Shown here piece after piece: positions 8,362-17,667 of a stretch of DNA of 64,000 nucleotides; position 1 is the stretch's first letter, and each line of letters begins with the position of its first letter. The notes beneath the pieces were generated by a model. It was given only the letters and a program-made list of their open reading frames with translations, was not told the origin of the DNA and ran no database searches. The DNA is taken from contig MLDA01000009.1 in NCBI GenBank assembly GCA_023896275.1, positions 62,001-126,000 of the forward strand, written 5' to 3'. This stretch comes from Kocuria rosea subsp. polaris (GTDB lineage Bacteria > Actinomycetota > Actinomycetes > Actinomycetales > Micrococcaceae). A program made the translations under genes and the position numbers.

Positions 8362-9215
8362 GCCTCCAGTTTATGGTCCAGAAACTGCCTGATCCGCCCC
8401 GGCCAGTCCGAGGTGAACTCCGTCACCCCTAGTGAGGCGAGGAACTCGACGTCCTCTTCGGTGTTGACGGTCCAGACCCGCGCGCGCAGCCCGCGTGCGA
8501 CCCACCGGCGCACGGCCTCGGGGTGCTCGCGGGCGTACGCGACGCCCGGTCCCGCGATGCCCGCCGCACCGGCGTCGAGGTGTTTCAGCGCGCCGAGGTG
8601 TACCCGGCGCACGAGATATCGCACCGCGTTGCGCGTGATCAGGCCGAGCCCGCGCGCCTTGTCCTCGTCGAGGACCGAAATCAGCTGGCACAGGTGGTAT
8701 CCCGGGACGGTGTCGAGCAGGTAGTCGATCGCGTCCGGGTCGAAACTCATGAGGGAGACCTTGATATTGCCGATCCGGGAGGTTTCCGGGTCCCACCCCT
8801 TGCGCATCAGAACGGTCAAGACGGACTCCTCGAGTCGCCGCCCGAAGGGGCTCGGGTGCTTCAGCTCGATCGCCAGCCCGAGCGGCCTCCGCGCGTGCAG
8901 CATGAGGTCGATCAGTTCCTCGAGGGTCACGACCTGCTCGCTGCCGGCGCCGTACTGTTCCGGAATCCGCACGCCCTTCCAGGAGACGACGTCGAGCCGG
9001 CGCAGCTGGGAGAGCGTCTTCGACGCGACGGACCCCGACCCGTTGGTGGTCCGTTCGAGGGTGGAGTCGTGGAAGCAGACGGGGGCCTCGTCCGCGCTCA
9101 GGTGCACGTCGCATTCGATTCCGTCAGCGCCCTCGGCGAGCGCGTGAAGGTAGGCCGCCCGTGTGTGTTCCGGGTACATTCCACTGGAGCCGCGGTGCGC
9201 GTAAACCGTGTACAT
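8352..9215 (-). CDS. Glycerophosphodiester phosphodiesterase family protein
   Basis: 287 residues, cytoplasmic (no signal peptide). It has the GDPD TIM-barrel active-site motifs: AHRGSSGMYPEHTRAAY at the N-terminus (catalytic His and Arg), ADGIECDVHLSADEAPVCFHD (metal-binding Glu/Asp and second catalytic His), LAIELKHP, and the C-terminal VWTVNTEEDVEFLASLGV. It hydrolyses glycerophosphodiesters from phospholipid turnover to glycerol-3-phosphate and an alcohol. It is first in an operon with azlCD; that partnership is probably historical rather than functional. Confidence 0.92.
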   Translation of the reverse strand: MYTVYAHRGSSGMYPEHTRAAYLHALAEGADGIECDVHLSADEAPVCFHDSTLERTTNGSGSVASKTLSQLRRLDVVSWKGVRIPEQYGAGSEQVVTLEELIDLMLHARRPLGLAIELKHPSPFGRRLEESVLTVLMRKGWDPETSRIGNIKVSLMSFDPDAIDYLLDTVPGYHLCQLISVLDEDKARGLGLITRNAVRYLVRRVHLGALKHLDAGAAGIAGPGVAYAREHPEAVRRWVARGLRARVWTVNTEEDVEFLASLGVTEFTSDWPGRIRQFLDHKLEACA

Positions 9216-9307
9216 GCCCCTACCGTACGTTCACCGGGGGCGTCGCCGCCCGACCTGTACGTGAAGACGGGGCGAACGTCGCGTGAGTTCTGGACGAGAG
9301 TCGGCGG

Positions 9308-10105
9308 CTATTCGCCGGCACGACGACGACGCTCGGCTTCCAGCTCGCGCTCGACATCCTCGACGGCCCGGCGTTCCGCGGCCTGGTCGACGACCTCCGC
9401 GGGGATCGTCTGGGGCAGCGTTCCGAAGGCCAATTTGGAGGCCGAGATGACTTTCTTTCCGAGCAGATGATTGCCGACGCCGCCGATGGCCGCGCCCACG
9501 CCGAACGGCACGAGGCGCCCAAGGGTCGATGCTCCTTGCGTAGCCAGGACACGGCGCAGGAATTTCTTTTGCATTTTGGCGGCGATGCCGCCCCAGAGGC
9601 CCCGCTGGCTGGAGGACCCGAAGACGGCGCCCCAGCCCTGGATGGGGCCGGCCCCGCGGCCAGCGACCTGGTGGGTCAGCGCGGAAATCATCGAGGAGCC
9701 CTCGTCACCCATGACGACCGCCATGACGAGGGCGCGCGCCTTGTCGGGGTCCTCGACGGCGATGCCGTGCAGCTCGGCGAGCGACTGCGCGTACAAGGCG
9801 CTGGCCTCGAGGAAACCGACCGTAGCGGCCGCCGACAGCCCGAGGGACGTCGCCGTGCCGATCCCGGGGACGACGGCGGTGGCGCCGACGGCGGCCCCGC
9901 TGCCGGTCACGGCGATGCGGTAGTCGCGCTCGATGAGGCGGGCGAGCTCGTGTGCACTCGCGCCGGGGTGCCTGCGGCGCAGGTACTCGAGGTATTTAAG
10001 CACGAGGGGGCGTTGAACGCCGAGGGTTTTGATGATGGCGCCCTGCAGGCCGGCGACAGGCTTACCGTCGGGACCGAGGACGACGTCCGGGAGCTTTTCC
10101 TTCAC
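9308..10105 (-). CDS. Uncharacterised protein with glycine-rich membrane-interacting region (EcsC-like)
   Basis: 265 residues, no signal peptide. A central Gly/Ala-rich segment (about 68-105, GSGAAVGATAVVPGIGTATS) and a later one (GRLVPFGVGAAIGGVGNHLLG) look like glycine-zipper membrane-interacting stretches. The C-terminus is a charged helix (AAERRAVEDVERELEAERRRR). The arrangement resembles EcsC-type proteins, but I do not recognise a specific function. It stands alone between the glycerophosphodiesterase and a secreted nuclease-fold gene on the same strand. Confidence 0.7.
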   Translation of the reverse strand: MKEKLPDVVLGPDGKPVAGLQGAIIKTLGVQRPLVLKYLEYLRRRHPGASAHELARLIERDYRIAVTGSGAAVGATAVVPGIGTATSLGLSAAATVGFLEASALYAQSLAELHGIAVEDPDKARALVMAVVMGDEGSSMISALTHQVAGRGAGPIQGWGAVFGSSSQRGLWGGIAAKMQKKFLRRVLATQGASTLGRLVPFGVGAAIGGVGNHLLGKKVISASKLAFGTLPQTIPAEVVDQAAERRAVEDVERELEAERRRRAGE

Positions 10106-10148
10106 AAGGCCACTCTAGGGCAGCGCCCCCAGGATCGGCAGGGGCGCG

Positions 10149-11414
10149 CTAGCGCGTCTCGATGTCGACCCAGACGAGCCGGTGGTCGCTGCTGCGGGCC
10201 GGGTTCATTCCGACGAGGTCCGCGCCGGGCTGCCCCGGTGTCGGCCAGAAGACTCCGGAATCGCTCACGTCGAGGGTCGCGGACGGCAGCACGTAGTCAA
10301 CGCGCATCGTGCCGGTGGAGCCGCCGAAGTCAGCAGTGCGCAGCGAGCGCGAGCGATAGTCCTCGGACCGCGGCGCTTCCCTTAGGAGGAAAGCCTCGAG
10401 GGTCGGGCCCACATTGGCGACCGGGCCGCGCGAGCTCGGCTTCGGGTCGACGATGTTCTCGTGGGCGAGCAGGCTCATGATGGCCTTGTCGTAGGAGGCG
10501 CCACGCTGCGGGTCCGCGTTGAGGTCTCCGAGGACGACGAAGTCCTTGTCTTCGGCCAGGCCGCCCTTTCCTCCGTCGTCGTCGTAGATGTACTCGGCCG
10601 CCGCGCCCCCCGTGACGTAGTCGGCGAAGAAACGGATCTCGTCGTGGTTACGGCGGGCGTTGCGTTGCTCGGGCCCATCGAACGCCGGGGGCGTCGGGTG
10701 GGAGGCCAACAGGTGCACGGTGCGGCCGTCCACGTCGACGGGAACATCCCAATGGGACTTGCTGCTCAGGCGGAGGACCCCGCTGATGAGTTCCCCGTAA
10801 TAGTCGCTCGGCAGGTTGTTCTCCGGCATGTCGGCCCAGCGGAAGTTCTGGAACGTCCGGACCTCGTCGGTGAGAATCGGGAACTTGGAGTAGAGGACCA
10901 TGCCGTACTGGCCCTCGAACGCCCCGTAGCCGAAAGCATCCTCGGCTCCGCCGATCGTGCCGTCCTGGTTCAGATCGGCACCGGTCTGGACACCCGTGTT
11001 CGACGGTGCGACGTACGTGTACGGGTAGTCCTGCGCGGGCTGGCCGTTCTGCGAGACGGCGAGGTAGTTGTCGTGGAAGAGATCGGCGGCCGTCCCGTCG
11101 GCGTCGTAGTCGAACTCGTTGAGAAGCAGGACGTCAGGGGCCGTGCGCTGGATGATTTCGGCCACCGCTTGCGCCTGGGCATTGTTCGGGCTCGTCAGGT
11201 CGCCGATCAGCGAGCCCTCGGCGTCGCCGAAGAGGGATACGTTGTAGGTCGCGACCCGGACAGCCGACTCGCTCGTCTCAGAGTCCACGGTTTGCTCCTG
11301 CGACAGACGATGGTCGGCCGGGGGGAAGGTCGCTGCGTGCGCGGGCATGACGGCGGACGCCACGAGGGCGACGGTCGTCACGACGGCAAAGGCCGCCCGC
11401 TTAAGTGAACGCAT
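10149..11414 (-). CDS. Secreted endonuclease/exonuclease/phosphatase-fold enzyme
   Basis: 421 residues. The signal peptide ends in AVMPAHA-A at about residue 28, so the enzyme is exported without a lipid anchor. The EEP fold motifs appear in order: VATYNVSLFG, LLLNEFDYD (metal Glu), YGMVLYSKFPI, LLASHPTPP (catalytic His), VVLGDLNADP (Asp-Leu-Asn), MRVDYVLPS and SSDHRLVWVDI (terminal Asp-His). Such enzymes are secreted DNases, sphingomyelinase-like or phosphatase proteins; which one cannot be told. The gene is single and has no clear Shine-Dalgarno sequence. Roughly 300 bp upstream (11415-11710) hold its promoter and that of the divergent gene. Confidence 0.88.
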   Translation of the reverse strand: MRSLKRAAFAVVTTVALVASAVMPAHAATFPPADHRLSQEQTVDSETSESAVRVATYNVSLFGDAEGSLIGDLTSPNNAQAQAVAEIIQRTAPDVLLLNEFDYDADGTAADLFHDNYLAVSQNGQPAQDYPYTYVAPSNTGVQTGADLNQDGTIGGAEDAFGYGAFEGQYGMVLYSKFPILTDEVRTFQNFRWADMPENNLPSDYYGELISGVLRLSSKSHWDVPVDVDGRTVHLLASHPTPPAFDGPEQRNARRNHDEIRFFADYVTGGAAAEYIYDDDGGKGGLAEDKDFVVLGDLNADPQRGASYDKAIMSLLAHENIVDPKPSSRGPVANVGPTLEAFLLREAPRSEDYRSRSLRTADFGGSTGTMRVDYVLPSATLDVSDSGVFWPTPGQPGADLVGMNPARSSDHRLVWVDIETR

Positions 11415-11710
11415 GGGACCAGCGTAGGTGACCGAAATGTGCTGCGACAGGGGTCAGCGTGCCTTGTGGGTTTTTCTTGTGAAGCAATTCGCCTGTGGAT
11501 GAAAAGTGGACCAAAGGCGACTTCCCCCGAATCATGCGGATCCCCGGCCCTCTGAGGTGGGTAGGCTCTCAGCAGCCGCTCAGGTGAGCCATACATTGAA
11601 AGACATCCATTGTTGCGTGATCGATATGTTCCGTGACTTTGCCCCCGCTTGACTCGCAATCAGTTCCATCGCACGGACAAAAAGCCACCGAAAGAGACCA
11701 AGGAGACGAC

Positions 11711-12799
11711 ATGAAACCCGCTCGCGGACGATTCGTCGCGGTCGACTCGCTCGCTGAGCTCAACCGTCGCCTCACCTCCGGAATCCGCGACCTGACCGGC
11801 TGGCGGCTCATCGGGCTCGACCTGCGCGGGTACGGCGACGCGCTCTCCACCTGCGCGACGGGCCGCACGACCTTCGCCGGCTGCGATCTCGACCCCGAGG
11901 TCGCCGCGGAGCACGCCCGCCGCGGCGCGCTGGTCCTACCGAAGGTCGCCAACGCCCCCATCAACGTGCACCGTTCGAGTCTCTACACGGCCGGAGAACT
12001 CTACGACGACGTCTATTCGCGCAGCCTCGACGGGCGCGCCTTCGCCTGGCAGCAGACGGCGCGGGGCCCGCGCTCCACAATGGCGCGCGCCCTGCACGAC
12101 TACTCCGTGGACGCCGCCCTCGACCAGTGGAGTGCGGGCCGCTCCCTGGTCGGCGTCATGGGTGGCCACGCGGCCTCCCGCGGGGAAAAGACGTACGACG
12201 ACGCCGCCCGCCTAGGGCACCTCCTCGGCCGAACGTTCACGGTCGCCACGGGCGGCGGCCCTGGCGCGATGGAGGCGGCCAACCTCGGGGCCCGCCTCAG
12301 CGCGCTGGGTGAGGACCGTCTGCGCGAGGCGCTGGGCACGGTGGCGGCGACGCCGTCGTACCACCCGTCCGTGGACGCCTGGGCGGAAGCGGCCCGCGAA
12401 GTGCTCCGGGACCCGGCCGTGGCGGCTGCGCCCGGCGAGTCGCTCGGCATTCCCACGTGGCACTACGGGCACGAGCCGCCCAACCTCTTCGCGACGGCGA
12501 TCGCGAAGTACTTCCGGAACGCGCTGCGCGAGGCGATCCTGCTGCAGATCTGCAACCGGGGGATCATCTTCCTGCCCGGAGCCGGCGGGACGGTGCAGGA
12601 GATCTTCCAGGACGCGTGCGAGAACTACTACGCAAGTGAGGACACGCTCGCCCCGATGGTGCTCGTCGGGCGCCAGTACTGGACCGAGCAACTCCCAGCG
12701 TGGCCGCTGCTGCGCTCGCTCGCCGCCGGGCGAAGCATGGAGGGGCACATCCACCTGGTCGACTCGGTGGAGGCGGCCGCGGAGGTCCTCATCGCCTGA
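11711..12799 (+). CDS. LOG-family (lysine decarboxylase-like) nucleotide-binding protein
   Basis: 362 residues from the ATG at 11711, which has AAGGAG six bases upstream; the reading frame extends further without such a site. The C-terminal two-thirds form the Rossmann-like LOG domain: GVMGGHAASRG, the TGGGPGAMEAANLGA loop, and a LPGAGGTVQEIFQD version of the PGGxGTxxE motif. LOG proteins are nucleoside 5'-monophosphate phosphoribohydrolases (cytokinin-activating in plants); in bacteria many act in nucleotide salvage or remain undefined. An N-terminal extension of about 110 residues is unusual compared with the roughly 190-residue minimal LOG. Confidence 0.88.
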   Translation: MKPARGRFVAVDSLAELNRRLTSGIRDLTGWRLIGLDLRGYGDALSTCATGRTTFAGCDLDPEVAAEHARRGALVLPKVANAPINVHRSSLYTAGELYDDVYSRSLDGRAFAWQQTARGPRSTMARALHDYSVDAALDQWSAGRSLVGVMGGHAASRGEKTYDDAARLGHLLGRTFTVATGGGPGAMEAANLGARLSALGEDRLREALGTVAATPSYHPSVDAWAEAAREVLRDPAVAAAPGESLGIPTWHYGHEPPNLFATAIAKYFRNALREAILLQICNRGIIFLPGAGGTVQEIFQDACENYYASEDTLAPMVLVGRQYWTEQLPAWPLLRSLAAGRSMEGHIHLVDSVEAAAEVLIA

Positions 12800-12812
12800 T
12801 CCGCCCGGGACG

Positions 12813-13262
12813 TCAGCCGGCGGGATCGAAGAACTCGACCCGGCCGTCGTCGTTCACGCGCCACCCCGGGTTGTGCGCGATCTCCCACACGACCCCGTTG
12901 GGGTCGGCCACGTGCGCATGGAAGACTCCGCCGAACGGACCGTCCTCCGGCGGCGTCAGCACGCGGCCGCCGGCCGCCTCCATGGCGCGCACGACGTCGG
13001 CCACCTCTCCCCGGGTGCCCACGTTGCTGGCGAGCGTGACGCCGGCGGCGGGCACGGCCGTAGCGCCGCCGAGGTCCTCACCGAACTTGGCGGCGTCGAA
13101 GAGGCCCAGCACGGAGCCCGGGGCGAACTGGAAGAAGATGATCTCTCCGGGCACGTCGAGAAGCGGCTCCCAGCCGAGCCCGTCGACGTAGAACCCACGG
13201 GCCGCGTTCAGGTCCGGTGTGGAGAGCGTGATGAAGTGGATGTTCTGGCCGAAGGAGCTCAT
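12813..13262 (-). CDS. VOC-superfamily (glyoxalase/bleomycin-resistance fold) protein
   Basis: 149 residues. One vicinal-oxygen-chelate unit pair begins [25 protein letters not shown] and ends [22 protein letters not shown], the usual beta-alpha-beta-beta-beta signatures with putative metal ligands His (N-terminal strand) and Glu (WEIAHN). The substrate is not recognisable; members include glyoxalases, dioxygenases and antibiotic-binding proteins. Convergent with the LOG gene (13-bp gap) and divergent from the DUF1801 gene. Confidence 0.88.
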   Translation of the reverse strand: MSSFGQNIHFITLSTPDLNAARGFYVDGLGWEPLLDVPGEIIFFQFAPGSVLGLFDAAKFGEDLGGATAVPAAGVTLASNVGTRGEVADVVRAMEAAGGRVLTPPEDGPFGGVFHAHVADPNGVVWEIAHNPGWRVNDDGRVEFFDPAG

Positions 13263-13330
13263 GGCGACAGGCTACGCCCGATTCGCCCGCAGGTCTCGAC
13301 ATACTCCTACGGCGGATCCAGAATCGTCCC

Positions 13331-13702
13331 ATGGCAAAAATAGACGACGTCGCAACATACCTGGCGGACTTCGACGGGACAGCGCTGACCATGCTGACGG
13401 ATCTGCGGGCGCTCTGCCGCGACGACTCGGTGGGCGCCGTCGAGGACGTGCGCTGGAACCAGCCCGCCTACATCCACTCGAGCGGGACCATCCTCTTCAC
13501 GTTCTCCGGGCACACCACCCACGCGAACATGGTCTTCACCCCCAGCACCCTCGAAGCGTTCGGCGAAGAACTGGCCGACCAAAAGACCGGCAAGGGCTCC
13601 CTGCGCCTCCCCTACGACGAACCGCTGCCGGTCGACCTGCTCACGCGGATGATCCGGTACCGCATCGACGAGCACGAGCAGGAGGGCGTGCTCTGGAAGT
13701 AG
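13331..13702 (+). CDS. DUF1801-family protein
   Basis: 123 residues. It resembles the DUF1801/YdhG fold: the N-terminal helix KIDDVATYLADFDGTALTMLTDLRALC, then VRWNQPAYIHSSGTILFTFSGHTTHANMVF and a C-terminal GKGSLRLPYDEPLPVDLLTRMIRYRIDE. Family members are small cytoplasmic proteins of unknown biochemical role. It ends 6 bp from the convergent response regulator. No Shine-Dalgarno sequence is obvious. Confidence 0.85.
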   Translation: MAKIDDVATYLADFDGTALTMLTDLRALCRDDSVGAVEDVRWNQPAYIHSSGTILFTFSGHTTHANMVFTPSTLEAFGEELADQKTGKGSLRLPYDEPLPVDLLTRMIRYRIDEHEQEGVLWK

Positions 13703-13708
13703 GAACGC

Positions 13709-14362
13709 TCAGACCAGGCCGGCACGGCGGGCGTGGATCGCCGCCTGCATCCGGGTGGAGGTCCCGGTCTTCGCGAGCACGTTCGAGACGTGGGTCTTGA
13801 CCGTGGCCAGGGAAATCGTCAGGTCGGCCGCGATCTGCGCATTCGACCTGCCGCGCCCGAGGCCCCGGAGGACCTCGGTCTCCCGCGGCGTCAGGCCGAC
13901 GTCCCCCGCGTCAGGCTCCGGCTCCGGCTCCGCGGCGGCCGCGAACTGCCGCAGCACCTGACGGGTGACCTCCGGTGCCACGACCCCGTCGCCGGCAGCG
14001 ACCCGGCGAATCGCGTCGAACAGGTCCTGCGGCTCGACCGTCTTGAGCAGGAACCCGGCCGCCCCCGCCTTCAGCCCGCCGAAGACAATCTCGTCGAGGT
14101 CGAAGGTCGTCAGCATCAGCACCTCCGCTCCGCCCGCGGCGACGATGCGCCGGGTGGCCTCGACCCCATCGACGCCGGGCATGCGCGCATCCATGAGCAC
14201 AACGTCGGGGCGCAGCGCCCGCTCCTGCGCGATCGCCACCTCCCCGTCGGCCGCCTCGCCGACAACCTCGATGTCCCCCGCCATGCCGAGCAGCAACCGC
14301 AGGCCCGCCCGCACGCTCGCATGGTCATCTGCGATCAGCACCCGGATCGCCGCCCCGCTCAT
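13709..14362 (-). CDS. LuxR/NarL-family response regulator
   Basis: 217 residues. The receiver domain has acidic residues ADDH near 11-13, phospho-acceptor Asp58 (VVLMDARMPG) and Lys107 (GFLLKT). A Pro/Glu-rich linker (AAEPEPEPDAG) leads to a GerE-type helix-turn-helix (LTPRETEVLRGLGRGRSNAQIA, TVKTHVSNVLAKTG). Its ATG overlaps the sensor kinase stop by 4 bp. Phosphorylated by the adjacent kinase, it would bind DNA as a dimer. Likely targets are its own operon or the divergent GAP-family membrane gene; neither is shown by the sequence. Confidence 0.94.
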   Translation of the reverse strand: MSGAAIRVLIADDHASVRAGLRLLLGMAGDIEVVGEAADGEVAIAQERALRPDVVLMDARMPGVDGVEATRRIVAAGGAEVLMLTTFDLDEIVFGGLKAGAAGFLLKTVEPQDLFDAIRRVAAGDGVVAPEVTRQVLRQFAAAAEPEPEPDAGDVGLTPRETEVLRGLGRGRSNAQIAADLTISLATVKTHVSNVLAKTGTSTRMQAAIHARRAGLV

Positions 14363-15570
14363 GCCGCGCCCCCACCGGGCGCCGCCGTCGTACTGGGCAC
14401 TTCGATCTCGACTCGCCATCGCGTGGCCCCGTCCCCGGCGGGGCCTGCCGTCATCACACCACCCACGGCGGACACGCGCTCGCGCATCCCGATCAGGCCT
14501 GTCCCGCCCGCGATAACCGCGCCGGACTCCGCCAACCCGTTGTCCACCGAGAGCGAGACCTTCTCCGCGTCCGCGGTGACGACGACGACGGCGTCCCCGG
14601 TCCCGTGTTTGGCCGCGTTGTGCAGGGCCTCGCCCGCCGCGCGCGTCAGGGCATGCCGCACGCGTGGAGGCAGGCCTGCGGGCGGGCGGCCACGGTGGAC
14701 GACGTCCAGGCCCAGCCGCTCGGCGCGGCGGAGCGTTTCGTCCCAGTCCGGACCGGGTTCGGCCAGCAGGTCCGCAGCAGTCTCCCTCCGTTCCGAACCC
14801 CGCAGGAGATTGACCATCGACCGCAGGGACTCGAGGGCAGCCACGCTCGCGGTTCGAATCGTGCCCAGGGCCCGGCGGTCCCGCGCCTCGTCCGCGCCGC
14901 CGGCGAGCGCGGCTCCCGCCGTGAGCGCGATCGCGGAGATCTCCGCCGAGACGGTGTCGTGCAGCTCTCGGGCCATGCCGCGCCGCTCCGCCTCGATCGC
15001 GGCGTGACGCTCGCTTTCGTGCAGTTCCTTCAGGGCCGCGTTCCGTTCCGCCTCCAGTGCGTCCCGCGCGTACGCCTGCGGCCACAGCGGGTACCCCCGA
15101 CGCACTTCGGCCGCCCACCACAGCGGCATCAGCAGCAGGGCCACCACGGTCACCCCCGCGCCGACCGCCGCCTGCAGCCCTTGGGCCGCCCCGGACGCGA
15201 CGACGACGGCCGCGCAGCACAGCGCGAAAACGAGCGCGACCATCCGGACGGCCCGCGGCGACGCCCGGAGCCCCACGTGGTAGATCAGGTCCGCCACGCA
15301 CAGCCAGATCCCGACGCTGCCACCCAACGCCAGGTCCGCCACGACGATCGGGGCGGCCGCCACGAGAGAGGCGACGGGCCGCCGGTGTTTGCCGAGCATC
15401 GGCAGGACCATGAAGGCCAAGGGCACCAGGTGCCACGCCGCGGCGGGCCGCTCGCCCGCTGGCCACCAAGGGAAATGGAAGAGACCCGTCCAGCCGGCGG
15501 CCACGAGCAGGCTGGACAGCGTCAGCGTGACGACGGTGTGCAGGTGTTTGCTGGACAGCAGGGTGGCCAT
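14359..15570 (-). CDS. HisKA_3-type sensor histidine kinase
   Basis: 403 residues. About five to six N-terminal membrane helices (residues 10-155) act as the sensor. A coiled segment (ARDALEAERNAALKELHESERHAAI) leads to the dimerisation/phospho-acceptor motif ERRGMARELHDTVSAEIS with His204. The HATPase domain follows, with AAGEALHNAAKHG (N box) and GGTGLIGMRERVSAVGG (G box). This NarL-type kinase has no extracytoplasmic sensor domain, which is typical of sensors of membrane state. Coupled to the response regulator by a 4-bp overlap. A variant of the dispersed 18-mer lies in its 3' end (14381-14398). Confidence 0.93.
   Translation of the reverse strand: MATLLSSKHLHTVVTLTLSSLLVAAGWTGLFHFPWWPAGERPAAAWHLVPLAFMVLPMLGKHRRPVASLVAAAPIVVADLALGGSVGIWLCVADLIYHVGLRASPRAVRMVALVFALCCAAVVVASGAAQGLQAAVGAGVTVVALLLMPLWWAAEVRRGYPLWPQAYARDALEAERNAALKELHESERHAAIEAERRGMARELHDTVSAEISAIALTAGAALAGGADEARDRRALGTIRTASVAALESLRSMVNLLRGSERRETAADLLAEPGPDWDETLRRAERLGLDVVHRGRPPAGLPPRVRHALTRAAGEALHNAAKHGTGDAVVVVTADAEKVSLSVDNGLAESGAVIAGGTGLIGMRERVSAVGGVMTAGPAGDGATRWRVEIEVPSTTAAPGGGAA
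14381..14398 (+). repeat. Dispersed 18-mer, variant copy (one mismatch)
   Basis: GCCGCCGTCGTACTGGGC differs from the other copies by one base (C to T). It lies antisense in the 3' end of the sensor kinase gene. Confidence 0.6.
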
Positions 15571-15686
15571 GCCTCTATTCGACCACGGGCGGCCGGGCCG
15601 CGGCCTCCGTCTTAAGACTGACCGGGGGTGGCCGCCTCCCCCTTCGGGCCGATGCGCACGCGAAAGGACTGGGCGAGGATGTCGTC

Positions 15687-16472
15687 ATGACCGATGTCGA
15701 CCTGACTGCTTTCTTCGGCGGTGATTCCGATGCGCCGCTACTGGGTGTGCTCGTCCTGCTGGCCCTGCTCGATTCCACGAGTTTTGGCACACTGCTCATC
15801 CCGCTCTGGCTGGCTCTAGCGCCGGGTCGGCTGCGCGGCGGCCGGATCCTCGCCTACCTTGCCGTCGTCGGCGGCGCCTACGCGGCGATCGGCATCGCCC
15901 TGCTCGGCGTGCTGACGCTCGTCGGCGACGGCGTCGTCCAGTGGCTCGAAGGGGCCCGCCAGTCCTCCCCGTTCCTGGTAGCGCAGCTGGCGGCGGGTGC
16001 GGGTCTGCTCGCCTACAGTTTCCGGATCGACCCGATGACGGCAGCCGGGAAGGAGGCCAAGCGTCAACGTGAGGAACGGCGCGGGACCGTGGGACGGATG
16101 AACCGGTTTCGGCAGCGCGCCGTCGGATCGGGCGCAGGGGGTTTCGGCGCGCTCATGGGGCTGGCCGCCGTCGCGGTGGGCCTCGAGCTGCCGACGCTGC
16201 TGCCCTATCTGGCGGGCATCGGCCTAGTTGCCGGGACCGGGCCGGCCTGGCCGGGCAGCTCGGCGCTGATCCTGTTCTACTGTGCGGTCATGCTGGTGCC
16301 CGCGTGCCTGGTCCTGACGGGCCGACTCGTCGCGCACCGGCTCGTCGATGCTCCGCTGCGACGCCTCGAGGCCCTGCTGAGCCGGCACGCCGGGGCGACG
16401 GTCGGGTGGATCGTGGGGATCCTCGGGTTGCTGCTGGGCCTCAACGCCCTCGGCGGCCTGGGCCTCAGCTGA
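15687..16472 (+). CDS. GAP-family (LysE-like, Sap) integral membrane protein
   Basis: 261 residues with about six membrane helices: LLGVLVLLALLDSTSFGTLLIPLW at the N-terminus, AYLAVVGGAYAAIGIALLGVL, then after a basic cytoplasmic loop (KEAKRQREERRGTVGRMNRFRQRA) FGALMGLAAVAVGLELPTLLPYL and two more helices. The pattern matches GAP (GPL addressing protein) family members of actinobacteria, which resemble LysE-type exporters. The transported molecule is unknown. Divergent from a two-component system. The last 8 bp overlap the convergent MFS gene. Confidence 0.85.
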   Translation: MTDVDLTAFFGGDSDAPLLGVLVLLALLDSTSFGTLLIPLWLALAPGRLRGGRILAYLAVVGGAYAAIGIALLGVLTLVGDGVVQWLEGARQSSPFLVAQLAAGAGLLAYSFRIDPMTAAGKEAKRQREERRGTVGRMNRFRQRAVGSGAGGFGALMGLAAVAVGLELPTLLPYLAGIGLVAGTGPAWPGSSALILFYCAVMLVPACLVLTGRLVAHRLVDAPLRRLEALLSRHAGATVGWIVGILGLLLGLNALGGLGLS

Positions 16473-17637
16473 TCCGCCGCGGCCGCTTCCGGAGCTGCAG
16501 CACCAGCGCGACGACGGCGATGCCCGTCACCACGGTCAGCGCAACGGGCAGCGACGCCAGGGCCGTCACGCCGCCGATGGTCGGCGCGAGCGTGATCGTC
16601 GCGGCCCGCATCGCCCAGCTGATCCAGGTCACGCCCGCGTGCGGCGGCAGCCCGGGCACGGCGTCGGCCTCGGCGAAGGCCACCGGCACGGTCACCGCGC
16701 AGCCCAGGCCGGCGAGGGCGAGCCCGATCAGGGTCGTCGCGGCGTTCGGCGCCCATGCGGCGGCGAGCAGGCCGGCGGCGACGGTCGCCAGGGAGATCAG
16801 GAGGGCGCGGTGCGAGCCGAGCGCGTCGATGAAACGGTCGCCGAGCAGGCGGCCGACGAACTGGGCGCCGAGCAGGACGCTCAGTCCGATGCCGGCCGAC
16901 GCGAGCGGCACTCCGCGCTCGGTGGCGAGCAGGATCGCGGACCAGTTGTTGCCAATCTCCTCGACGCTGATGCCGGCGAGCGCGACGAGGGCCAGCGGGA
17001 TCAGCACCTTCATCACGTGGCGCCCGCGCAGCGACTCGGCCGGGGCGTCGTCGGCTGCGACCGTCCCGTCCGTCAGGAACCCGCGGGAGGCCCACCACAT
17101 CGACCCGATGCAGACCACGCCCCAGAGGCCAAGGTGAGCCAACAGCGGCACGCCGAGGATCGCCATGACCGTGCCGACGACGCCGCCGGCCGCCGCCCCG
17201 ATGCTCCACCCGGCGTGCATGAAGTTCAGCAGGGAGCGCCCGTACGCCTGCTGAACCTTCAGTCCCTGGGCGTTCTGCCCGACATCGACACACGCGTCGC
17301 CGGCGCCTGCGAGCACCAGGCAGACGAAGAAGAGCCACGGTTGGCCCGTGACGATGCCGACGGTCGCCAGGAAGAAGGCGGACGCCACCCACACGGTGCC
17401 GACCGTCGTCGTGTTGCGCATCCCGAAGCGGCGCAGGACGACGCCGGGCAGGTTGAAAGCGCCGGCCCCGCCGAGCGTGGCGCCGACGACGAGCAGGCCG
17501 AAGAGACCGGCACCGACGCCGAGCAGGTCCTGGACCTCGGCGTAGCGGGCGAGCAGCGTGGCGGGCAAGGCACCATTGGTGGCGAAGGCCAACATGGCGG
17601 AGACGCGCGCGCGGCGCAGCGAGGGCGAGGATTGCAT
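16465..17637 (-). CDS. MFS transporter
   Basis: 390 residues with twelve predicted helices in two halves. LLVVGATLGGAGAFNLPGVVLRRFGMRNTTTVG carries the loop 2-3 motif and FVGRLLGDRFIDALGSHRALL the equivalent in the second half. The GNNWSAILLATERGVP region resembles the FucP/NagP-like or drug-efflux branch (MFS_1), so a sugar or a drug are both possible. The ATG at 17637 is preferred; an upstream ATG at 17688 would overlap the divergent regulator. No Shine-Dalgarno sequence is seen, and only 30 bp separate the two divergent starts. Confidence 0.88.
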   Translation of the reverse strand: MQSSPSLRRARVSAMLAFATNGALPATLLARYAEVQDLLGVGAGLFGLLVVGATLGGAGAFNLPGVVLRRFGMRNTTTVGTVWVASAFFLATVGIVTGQPWLFFVCLVLAGAGDACVDVGQNAQGLKVQQAYGRSLLNFMHAGWSIGAAAGGVVGTVMAILGVPLLAHLGLWGVVCIGSMWWASRGFLTDGTVAADDAPAESLRGRHVMKVLIPLALVALAGISVEEIGNNWSAILLATERGVPLASAGIGLSVLLGAQFVGRLLGDRFIDALGSHRALLISLATVAAGLLAAAWAPNAATTLIGLALAGLGCAVTVPVAFAEADAVPGLPPHAGVTWISWAMRAATITLAPTIGGVTALASLPVALTVVTGIAVVALVLQLRKRPRRIS

Positions 17638-17667
17638 ACGCAGCAGTCTTGCGATGAAATCGAACAC

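Noticed and set aside
14363-15469. 586-residue open frame from 15469 over the response regulator
   Set aside because: Only the last 217 residues are meaningful. The rest is a shadow of the sensor kinase in another frame.
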